NCBI GenBank assembly: GCA_937892095.1 | Contig: CALAVC010000135.1 | Location: forward strand, 1 to 13,211 | Source of the DNA: an uncultured Bacteroidales bacterium | GTDB lineage: Bacteria; Bacteroidota; Bacteroidia; Bacteroidales; Marinilabiliaceae | Reading direction: 5' to 3' | Length of the DNA: 13,211 nucleotides | Part shown: piece by piece, positions 5,953 to 12,059 of the stretch | Layout of the letters: each line of letters begins with the position of its first letter | Numbering within the stretch: position 1 is the first letter of the stretch | Made by a program: the position numbers and the translations under genes | Notes under the pieces: model-generated | Databases searched by the model: none | Told to the model about the DNA's origin: nothing | What the model saw: only the letters and a program-made list of their open reading frames with translations

Positions 5953-7197
5953 ATGGAGCTAAAAAGAGTAGTCGTAACAGGCTTGGGTGCCGTCACGCCG
6001 CTTGGCAACAACGTTGCCGACACCTGGCAAAACCTTACAAGTGGAGTCAGCGGAGCTGCGCCCATCACTCGCTTCGACGCTTCTAAATTCAAAGTCAGAT
6101 TCGCTTGTGAAGTCAAAGGTTTCGACGAAACAGCCTACTTCGGACGCGATGCTCGCAAGATGGACCTCTTCACGCAGTTCGCTATCGTAGCCGCCGAAGA
6201 AGCCCTCAAAGATGCTGCTTTCGACCTCGAAAATGAAGACAAGAACAGAATAGGTGTTATCTGGGGAACTGGCATAGGCGGCATAAAAACCTACTATGAC
6301 GAAGCAAAAGAATTTGCTTTGGGCGATGGCACACCGCGCTTCAGCCCATTCTTCATCCCTAAGATAATAGCCGATATAGCTCCTGGCTATATCTCTATTC
6401 GCAACGGACTCGGTGGTCCCAATTTCGGCACGGTCTCTGCTTGTGCTTCCTCCACAACGGCGCTCAGCACAGCATTCGACCTTATCCGACTCGGCAAGGC
6501 CACAGCCATCGTCAGTGGTGGCTCTGAAGCTTCCGTAACCGTGGCAAGTGTCGGCGGCTTCTCGTCAATGAAAGCACTCTCGTCCCGCAACGATGACCCG
6601 CAGACAGCCTCTCGCCCATTCGATAAGAATCGTGATGGTTTCGTCATTGGTGAAGGTGGAGCAAGTCTTGTCCTCGAAGAGTATGGACATGCCGTAGCGC
6701 GTGGTGCTCACATCTACTGTGAACTCGTAGGTGCAGCCTACTCGGCCGATGCCTACCATATCACAGCTCCTCACCCACAAGGTGATGGCGCAGCTCGTGT
6801 GATGAAAGCCGCACTTGATGACGCAGGTCTCACTCCTGCCGACATTGACTATATCAATGTTCACGGCACCAGTACCCCACTTGGCGATCGTGGTGAACTA
6901 ATTGCCATAGGCAAAGTCTTCGGTGAAGATGCCTATCGTCTCAACATTAGTTCCACCAAGTCTATGACTGGTCACCTTCTCGGTGCAACCGGAGCTCTCG
7001 AAGCCATAGCTTGTGTCAAGGCTATTCAGACGGGCATAATCCCGCCCACAATCAATCACTTCGAGGATGACCCTGAAATAGACTCTCGCCTCAATCTTAC
7101 GTTCAACGTGGCTCAAAAACGCACAGTTCGCGCAGCCATTTCGAACACTTTCGGATTTGGCGGACACAACGGCACTGTTGTCTTCAAAGCCTTATAA
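5953..7197 (+). CDS. fabF: Beta-ketoacyl-[acyl-carrier-protein] synthase II
   Basis: Condenses acyl-ACP with malonyl-ACP, the chain-elongation step of type II fatty-acid synthesis. At 414 residues it matches the family length. The Cys-His-His catalytic triad is visible: Cys164 in V-S-A-C-A-S-S, His304 in N-V-H-G-T-S-T, and His341 after the conserved Lys336 in S-T-K-S-M-T-G-H. The C-terminal S-N-T-F-G-F-G-G-H-N loop is present. The numbers are one higher than in E. coli FabF. It is co-directional with acpP, whose product is its substrate carrier, and runs almost directly into rnc. Confidence 0.98.
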   Translation: MELKRVVVTGLGAVTPLGNNVADTWQNLTSGVSGAAPITRFDASKFKVRFACEVKGFDETAYFGRDARKMDLFTQFAIVAAEEALKDAAFDLENEDKNRIGVIWGTGIGGIKTYYDEAKEFALGDGTPRFSPFFIPKIIADIAPGYISIRNGLGGPNFGTVSACASSTTALSTAFDLIRLGKATAIVSGGSEASVTVASVGGFSSMKALSSRNDDPQTASRPFDKNRDGFVIGEGGASLVLEEYGHAVARGAHIYCELVGAAYSADAYHITAPHPQGDGAARVMKAALDDAGLTPADIDYINVHGTSTPLGDRGELIAIGKVFGEDAYRLNISSTKSMTGHLLGATGALEAIACVKAIQTGIIPPTINHFEDDPEIDSRLNLTFNVAQKRTVRAAISNTFGFGGHNGTVVFKAL

Positions 7198-7201
7198 AGC
7201 T

Positions 7202-7936
7202 TTGTCTCTAAAACAAAACGTATTCGTAGAACTTTTTTCCCGCGAGGGAAGAAAGTTCTATTTTTTTATTGTTCGTCTTATAGGCTATTTGCCATTCAAC
7301 ACCGCAGCCTATCACCAAGCCTTTATTCATCGTTCAGTTCGACCAACCGACAACAACGAACGCATGGAATACCTTGGCGATGCCATTCTTGAGACACTCG
7401 TATCTTTTGTCCTCTATCGCCATTTCCCATCGGCTCGCGAAGGACTCCTGACGCAGTTACGCTCTCGGCTTGTCTGCCGTCGGCACCTCAATGAGGTAGC
7501 GCTCGCACTTGGTTTTCAGCAACATATTAGTCAAGTGCGCACCGATGTCGTTCATAGCCACATACCCGGCGACGTCCTCGAAGCTTTTGTTGCAGCACTC
7601 TACATCGACGGTGGCAGACGACGTGCCATGCGTTTCGTTAGCAAATACATTGCTTCCGTCGATTGTATAAATGCAGCCCTCGCCGAAGCCGACATCAGTA
7701 ACCACAAAAGCGAACTTCTGTCGCTCGGTCAGCGTAGCGGAACTGAAGTTAATTTTATAACACGTCGTATAGACAACAATCAGCTCATTCTCCCCGATGC
7801 CGACAACTTCATAAGCGAGGTCAGAATGGCAGACCAAATGGTTGCTGTGGGCTATGGGCGTACTAAAAAAGCCGCCGAGCAACAGGCAGCAAGTAAGACC
7901 CTTACGGCCATTCGCAACGGCGAAGTTGATATTTGA
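7202..7936 (+). CDS. rnc: Ribonuclease III
   Basis: Cleaves double-stranded RNA in rRNA maturation and mRNA turnover. The catalytic domain has the signature N-N-E-R-M-E-Y-L-G-D-A-I-L with Glu53, Glu56 and Asp60, and G-D-V-L-E-A-F with Asp124 and Glu127. The dsRNA-binding domain (about 166-239) ends in the usual R-T-K-K-A-A-E-Q-Q-A-A. No ATG lies in frame before the one inside the catalytic signature, so translation must use a rare start. The TTG at 7202, four bases after the fabF stop, gives 244 residues and an N-terminus like Bacteroides relatives (L-F-S-R-E-G-R-K-F-Y, then R-L-I-G-Y-L-P-F-N). A TTG at 7157, inside fabF, is the alternative. A terminator-like hairpin occupies codons ~9-20. 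Co-transcribed with acpP-fabF. Confidence 0.93.
   Translation: MSLKQNVFVELFSREGRKFYFFIVRLIGYLPFNTAAYHQAFIHRSVRPTDNNERMEYLGDAILETLVSFVLYRHFPSAREGLLTQLRSRLVCRRHLNEVALALGFQQHISQVRTDVVHSHIPGDVLEAFVAALYIDGGRRRAMRFVSKYIASVDCINAALAEADISNHKSELLSLGQRSGTEVNFITRRIDNNQLILPDADNFISEVRMADQMVAVGYGRTKKAAEQQAASKTLTAIRNGEVDI
7227..7267 (+). terminator. Terminator-like hairpin inside the 5' coding part of rnc
   Basis: Fifteen consecutive base pairs (7227-7241 with 7246-7260, one G-U), a GCGA tetraloop and then seven Ts (7261-7267). Structurally it is a textbook intrinsic terminator, 30 bases after the fabF stop, yet the rnc frame reads through it in sequence that resembles the family N-terminus. It may end most acpP-fabF transcripts, act as an attenuator, or be a target of RNase III itself. 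Confidence 0.8.
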
Positions 7937-7956
7937 TTATCTCTCATCGTCTTTTG

Positions 7957-8076
7957 ATGGCTCGAAGTTCTGCTCCGTCAACCGATTGTACCACTTTCGT
8001 ACAGGATTTTACCGTAAGCTTCAAAATCAATCGCAAGCGCGTAAGTCATACAATAGCTTTCGAAGGCATCATCTAA
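7957..8076 (+). CDS. Possible small ORF of 39 residues downstream of rnc
   Basis: An ATG ORF begins 21 bases after the rnc stop and ends 26 bases before the operon terminator. It reads M-A-R-S-S-A-P-S-T-D, then F-V-Q-D-F-T-V-S-F-K-I-N-R-K and a C-terminal H-T-I-A-F-E-G-I-I. The second half alternates hydrophobic and polar residues as in a beta hairpin. Codon choices (TTC, CGC, GTA, GGC, ATC) fit neighbouring genes. No clear ribosome-binding site is seen and I recognise no family. It could equally be untranslated 3' sequence. Confidence 0.3.
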   Translation: MARSSAPSTDCTTFVQDFTVSFKINRKRVSHTIAFEGII

Positions 8077-8101
8077 AGGCTTCATCTTATTACAATACGA
8101 C

Positions 8102-8135
8102 ACAAGCGGAGAGAACAGTCTCCGCTTGTTTTTTT
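8102..8135 (+). terminator. Intrinsic terminator of the acpP-fabF-rnc unit
   Basis: An 11-bp perfect stem (ACAAGCGGAGA at 8102-8112 with TCTCCGCTTGT at 8119-8129), loop GAACAG, then Ts through 8135. It stands between rnc and the convergent serine ammonia-lyase gene. The minus-strand side is not T-rich, so it looks one-directional. Confidence 0.92.
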
Positions 8136-8148
8136 ATGCCAATTATAA

Positions 8149-9360
8149 TTAGTTATTATCGAGTTCAATTTTTGCCAGTCCACCTTCGCTTGTCTCTTTG
8201 TAAAGAGACGGAATGTCTTTGCCCGTTTGCTTCATGACTTGTACCACTTTGTCGAAAGATATGCGGTGCTGACCGTCTGAAAAAGTAGAGTATAGATTAA
8301 CGTCCAACGCACGCGCCGCAGCGTACGCATTGCGCTCAATACATGGTATTTGCACAAGTCCACAAATTGGGTCGCATGTCATGCCAAGATGGTGCTCCAG
8401 CCCCATTTCGGCCGCATACTCTATTTGTGATATGCTACCGCCAAAAAGTTGATTTGCAGCAGCTGCAGCCATTGCGCATGCCACGCCCACTTCACCCTGA
8501 CAACCCACTTCGGCGCCGGCTATCGAAGCATTCTGTTTGACGGCATCGCCAAAAAGACCTGCCGTAGCCAAGGCTCGCAAAATTCTTTTGTCCGAAAATT
8601 CGCGAGTCTGAGCCAAGTGATACAGAACAGCGGGCAAGACTCCGCATGAGCCACAAGTTGGTGCCGTAACAATTTGTCCGCCAGCAGCATTCTCTTCGCT
8701 AACGGCAAGTGCGTAGGCAAAGACCAAACCTCGCGATTGGAGCGAAGGCTTAGCTCCTTGCGACCTGTAGTAATACGTTGTGGCTTTCCGTCGTAAGTGG
8801 AGGCAACCCGGCAAGACTCCCTCATGTTCCAGTCCGTTGCGAACAGCTTGTTGCATCGTCTTCCACACTTCGGCAAGATAGTCCCACACGTCGCTTGGCT
8901 CTCGTTCCTCAACATATTCCCAAAAAGTTTTTCCCGTCTTCCGACACCATGCCATTATTTCGCTTATAGTGTTCAATTCGTATATTTCAGCAGGTTGCCA
9001 TGTGGCATCTGGGTTCCCGTCCGAGAGCGCACCACCCCCTATGCTATACACACGCCACTCTTCTGTCGGCTCACCATTTGAATTTAGAGCCTCGAAATCC
9101 ATGCCGTTCGTATGAAATGGCAAGACTATTTCAGGATGCCACACTATTGTTGTCGGTGCCACTGTCTGCAATACTTCGACAATGGCAGTGTCTGTTAAGT
9201 GTCCCTTGCCTGTGGCCGCCAAGCTACCATACAAACTGACGCGAAACGATTTGGCGTCGCCATGTCTGTCGCGAAACAACTCGGCTGCCCTACGTGGTCC
9301 CATAGTATGACTACTACTCGGTCCATGACCTATTCGGTAGAGTTCTTTGATGCTTTTCAT
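8149..9360 (-). CDS. sdaA: L-serine ammonia-lyase (L-serine dehydratase), iron-sulfur type
   Basis: Deaminates L-serine to pyruvate and ammonia with a [4Fe-4S] cluster. It is a single-chain enzyme of 403 residues, containing both the beta domain (N-terminal, with P-S-S-S-H-T-M-G-P at 14-22) and the catalytic alpha domain. Cys287, Cys329 and Cys340 have the same spacing (42 and 11) as the cluster ligands I recall from the Legionella enzyme. They lie in G-C-Q-G-E-V-G and C-D-P-I-C-G-L-V-Q-I-P-C. T-A-P-T-C-G-S-C-G (232-240) is also conserved. It has no cysteine at the C-terminus, unlike enzymes whose tail caps the cluster. A single gene on the minus strand, divergent from the nucleoside transporter. 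No consensus promoter was found in the 170 bases between them for this strand. Confidence 0.96.
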   Translation of the reverse strand: MKSIKELYRIGHGPSSSHTMGPRRAAELFRDRHGDAKSFRVSLYGSLAATGKGHLTDTAIVEVLQTVAPTTIVWHPEIVLPFHTNGMDFEALNSNGEPTEEWRVYSIGGGALSDGNPDATWQPAEIYELNTISEIMAWCRKTGKTFWEYVEEREPSDVWDYLAEVWKTMQQAVRNGLEHEGVLPGCLHLRRKATTYYYRSQGAKPSLQSRGLVFAYALAVSEENAAGGQIVTAPTCGSCGVLPAVLYHLAQTREFSDKRILRALATAGLFGDAVKQNASIAGAEVGCQGEVGVACAMAAAAANQLFGGSISQIEYAAEMGLEHHLGMTCDPICGLVQIPCIERNAYAAARALDVNLYSTFSDGQHRISFDKVVQVMKQTGKDIPSLYKETSEGGLAKIELDNN

Positions 9361-9476
9361 AGTCTGTGCGTTTTCTCTTAAATGTAAAAAATTTCAGATA
9401 GATATTAAAATAGCTCTTCCACCACGCCTAATGTTCTATTCGACGTAATCTTTTTCCTCATTCTTTGCTTATTTCT

Positions 9477-9484
9477 TACATTTG
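9477..9484 (+). promoter_or_regulatory. Possible -7 element of the nupG-like gene
   Basis: TACATTTG is an exact TAnnTTTG match and identical to the -7 element of the tRNA promoter. It lies 46 bases before the ATG. The -33 region at the right distance is only T-rich, without TTTG. Confidence 0.5.
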
Positions 9485-9530
9485 CCCACGCTTCCTTTTT
9501 TAGTATTAATTGCAACATTCTCACATACTT

Positions 9531-10790
9531 ATGAACGCTCTTAAAATGCGCCGACAGCTCACTGCTCTTTTCTTTATGCAGTTTGCCGTGTGGGGTGCCT
9601 ACCTCACTTCTATGGGTGCCTACTTGGCTTCTGCCAGACTGGCCAGCCATATCGGTTATTTCTATTCCATTCAGGGGCTTGTCTCCATATTCATGCCCAC
9701 GTTTATGGGCATAATTGCCGATCGCTACGTCCGTGCCGAACGACTGCTTGGCTTTTGCCACCTTGTCAGTGCCGCTCTCATGGCCTACGTCGGCTATGTC
9801 GGCTCTTCGCACTCTGTCTCTTTTGTCTCTCTCTTCATCCCCTATACCTTAGCCGTCGCTTTCTACATGCCCACTCTTAGCCTCTCCAATTCCGTAGCCT
9901 ATTCCGCTATGCAGACTGCTGCAATTGACAAAATAGCCGTCTTCCCTAAAATTCGCATCTTCGGCACCGTCGGATTCATCGTCTCGATGTGGACTGTCGA
10001 TTGGCTCGGCTTTCAGACGTCTTCCGCACAATTCTACGTCTGCGCCTTTTGGGGGCTTCTCCTCGGTTTCTATTCGTTCACCATGCCAGCTTGCCCAGTC
10101 GCAGGCTCTAACGACAACACGTCCCTATCCGAACGACTCGGACTTACGGCTTTCCGTCTCTTTGCCAACCCACGCATGGCTCTATTTTTCGCTTTCTCTA
10201 TGCTTCTTGGCATGTCGCTTCAAGTTACCAATGGGTTCGCCAATCCCTTTATCCAAGATTTCAGCCTCGTCAGTCAATACGTCTCATCTCCATTCGTCGA
10301 GCACGCCAACATGCTCATCTCTCTCTCGCAACTTTCCGAAACGCTCTGCATTCTCCTTATCCCTTTCTTCATGAAGCGGTATGGCATAAAAACGGTCATG
10401 CTGACTTCCATGTTTGCGTGGGTACTCCGTTTTGCACTCTTTGGTGTTGGCTACCCTGCTTGGCCAGGCATTGTCGCTCTCGTCCTCTCTATGATTGTCT
10501 ATGGTGTCGCATTCGATTTTTTCAACATTTCTGGTTCTCTTTTTGTCGATAGCGAGGTTAGCCCATCATACCGTTCCAGCGCACAAGGTCTCTTTATGCT
10601 CATGACCAATGGTCTTGGTGCAGGTCTGGGCACAATTGCCGCACAAGCCGTTGTCAACCATTTCGCCTATTCTGCTCCCGAGGGTATGCCACGTATCGAA
10701 GGTTGGCACACTGCGTGGCTCGTCTTTGCACTCTTTGCTGCCATTGTCGGCATCCTTTTCGCTCTTCTTTTCCCAGCCAAGAAAAAGTAA
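9531..10790 (+). CDS. nupG: Nucleoside:H+ symporter (NupG-type major facilitator)
   Basis: An inner-membrane proton-coupled nucleoside importer of the NHS family, 419 residues with about twelve hydrophobic helices. It resembles E. coli NupG along its whole length: F-M-Q-F-A-V-W-G-A-Y-L near the N-terminus, then F-M-P-T-F-M-G-I-I-A-D-R, F-P-K-I-R-I-F-G-T-V-G-F-I, N-P-R-M-A-L-F-F-A-F-S-M-L-L-G, and V-L-S-M-I-V-Y-G-V-A-F-D-F-F-N-I-S-G-S, ending in V-S-P-S-Y-R-S-S-A-Q-G. The ATG at 9531 agrees with the family start; an in-frame TTG at 9510 would add seven residues without homology support. It probably feeds purine and pyrimidine salvage. It is a single gene ending before a pair of hairpins. Confidence 0.94.
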   Translation: MNALKMRRQLTALFFMQFAVWGAYLTSMGAYLASARLASHIGYFYSIQGLVSIFMPTFMGIIADRYVRAERLLGFCHLVSAALMAYVGYVGSSHSVSFVSLFIPYTLAVAFYMPTLSLSNSVAYSAMQTAAIDKIAVFPKIRIFGTVGFIVSMWTVDWLGFQTSSAQFYVCAFWGLLLGFYSFTMPACPVAGSNDNTSLSERLGLTAFRLFANPRMALFFAFSMLLGMSLQVTNGFANPFIQDFSLVSQYVSSPFVEHANMLISLSQLSETLCILLIPFFMKRYGIKTVMLTSMFAWVLRFALFGVGYPAWPGIVALVLSMIVYGVAFDFFNISGSLFVDSEVSPSYRSSAQGLFMLMTNGLGAGLGTIAAQAVVNHFAYSAPEGMPRIEGWHTAWLVFALFAAIVGILFALLFPAKKK

Positions 10791-10799
10791 TCAACCCAT

Positions 10800-10837
10800 C
10801 CCACTCTGTGCGTTAGCCTTACGCACGATGGAGTGGG
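10800..10837 (+). repeat. Hairpin after nupG without a T-run
   Basis: Outer arms CCCACTC (10800-10806) and GAGTGGG (10831-10837) enclose GTGCGT (10808-10813) and ACGCAC (10821-10826). It begins ten bases after the stop codon. With no T-run it is more likely a 3'-end stabilising or pausing structure than a terminator by itself. Confidence 0.6.
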
Positions 10838-10856
10838 GGGCTTACCAATAAAAATA

Positions 10857-10906
10857 TCCCCACCGATAACAGAATCGTATCGGTGGGGACTTCTTTTATA
10901 TTTTAT
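10857..10906 (+). terminator. Bidirectional terminator between nupG and the SPOR protein gene
   Basis: A 12-bp perfect stem (TCCCCACCGATA at 10857-10868, TATCGGTGGGGA at 10878-10889) is followed on the plus strand by a T-rich tail (10891-10906). On the minus strand it is followed by TATTTTTATTGG. It ends both convergent genes. Confidence 0.85.
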
Positions 10907-10912
10907 AAGAAC

Positions 10913-11899
10913 TTATTTCTCGTTCTCACCAGAGTTGGTTATCCAACTCTCTATGTGATACTTACCTTCGACAATTTGTTCTTGCATCTTTTCAGCTTGC
11001 GTGATGTTGCTAAAAGCACCAATCACAGCCACATAATAATTTTTCCTTATGCCAACAAAAGCATCTGTAAAGCCTTTTGCGTGCAAGTCTTCCACTTTTC
11101 GCTGTGCTTGAGCCTCGTTTTTGTAGCTACCTACTATTATGTTATATCGCTTATCCAGCTGTCGTGCACTGGTCGCAACTTGTGCTGCGGCTTCTGCTGC
11201 CGCTTTCTCCTCGGCCTCTTTGCGAGCTCTTTCTTCGGCTTCTTTACGTTCTTTTTCTGCTTTTGCTTTGGCCTCAGCCTCTGCTTTGGCCTTTGCTCGT
11301 GCTGCTTCGTCTATTTGCTCGGTCTTTTCTTTGTCGCCAAAGAAAAGTTTATATACAGCATTGTCTTTGTTTACGACAAAGAATGCTATGTCCAAGCCTA
11401 TCAATAGTAGCAACAGGATGAGCAATATCCACATCCACTTGCGCTTGCTATTGTCTTCGCTCGATACGTATGTCGGTATAGTGTCTGTGTTCGCCACATT
11501 CTCTGCGACATCTTCTTTGTTCGCAGCTTCACTTGCTTCTGTCGTCACGGTGGTGCTCGAAGCCTCTCGTTCCATAGGCACGTATGCCGTATCTTGCAAG
11601 AAGACCAACGCGTCGTATTCGTCTTTCTTAAATGTGCCTATGCCAGCAATGCCTACTGTCTCTTTGTTGTTTACTTTCGTGTTCAGGTCCTCTGCAAAGG
11701 CTTTTATTTTTTCGCGAGCCTCTGCTTCCGAAATGTTCTCACCTTCCGAAAGTGCTTGTACAAGTTTGCCGTCGTCAAAATTCAAATACTTGTTAAACGA
11801 CAATACCCCCGGCTCATCTTGCGACGCCTGTATAGCTCCAAATTCTGGTATGATTGCTCTATAGTCGGTCGTCAGAAGTTTTTTAATATATTTATCCAT
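10913..11899 (-). CDS. HU-like (CCDC81-type) / membrane / SPOR-domain protein
   Basis: A 328-residue inner-membrane protein with four parts. Residues 1-100 look like the prokaryotic HU-CCDC81-type domains (M-D-K-Y-I-K-K-L-L at the start, G-I-A-G-I-G-T-F at 83-90). A polar linker leads to one transmembrane helix at about 155-177, preceded by K-R-K (152-154), so the HU-like part should be cytoplasmic. A periplasmic Ala/Lys/Glu-rich coiled coil spans about 193-243. A SPOR domain (about 250-325; Y-N-I-I-V-G-S-Y, then Y-V-A-V-I-G-A-F) would bind denuded septal peptidoglycan. This architecture is known in Bacteroidota; the role is probably in cell division or envelope organisation, but no function is established for this exact protein. 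The ATG at 11899 is clear, with a TAACTTTG element upstream. Confidence 0.9.
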   Translation of the reverse strand: MDKYIKKLLTTDYRAIIPEFGAIQASQDEPGVLSFNKYLNFDDGKLVQALSEGENISEAEAREKIKAFAEDLNTKVNNKETVGIAGIGTFKKDEYDALVFLQDTAYVPMEREASSTTVTTEASEAANKEDVAENVANTDTIPTYVSSEDNSKRKWMWILLILLLLLIGLDIAFFVVNKDNAVYKLFFGDKEKTEQIDEAARAKAKAEAEAKAKAEKERKEAEERARKEAEEKAAAEAAAQVATSARQLDKRYNIIVGSYKNEAQAQRKVEDLHAKGFTDAFVGIRKNYYVAVIGAFSNITQAEKMQEQIVEGKYHIESWITNSGENEK

Positions 11900-11943
11900 T
11901 ATGATATATTCAGATGGAACTTCTGTATAAATATCTATCTCTG

Positions 11944-11951
11944 CAAAGTTA
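11944..11951 (-). promoter_or_regulatory. Possible -7 element of the SPOR protein gene
   Basis: On the minus strand this reads TAACTTTG, an exact TAnnTTTG match, 44 bases before the start codon. No clear TTTG is seen at -33. Confidence 0.5.
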
Positions 11952-12027
11952 ATTATATTCTTATTATTTCCTAAATTTTAACTTTTTAGTCGCCTTCTGC
12001 ACGTCTGCCGACTCCTATAATTTTCTC

Positions 12028-12041
12028 AACTTTGCAAAGTT
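12028..12041. promoter_or_regulatory. 14-bp perfect palindrome before the U32 gene
   Basis: AACTTTGCAAAGTT reads the same on both strands. Its left half, with the preceding C, gives CAACTTTG, one base from the -7 consensus. It lies 18 bases before the start codon. It may be part of the promoter or an operator over it. Confidence 0.4.
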
Positions 12042-12059
12042 TATACAGTCTCTTCTTAC

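Noticed and set aside
11200..11330. Ala/Lys/Glu-rich repeats in the SPOR protein as a DNA repeat or TonB-like gene
   Set aside because: The codons vary and the pattern is a periplasmic coiled coil; the C-terminus is a SPOR domain, not a TonB domain.
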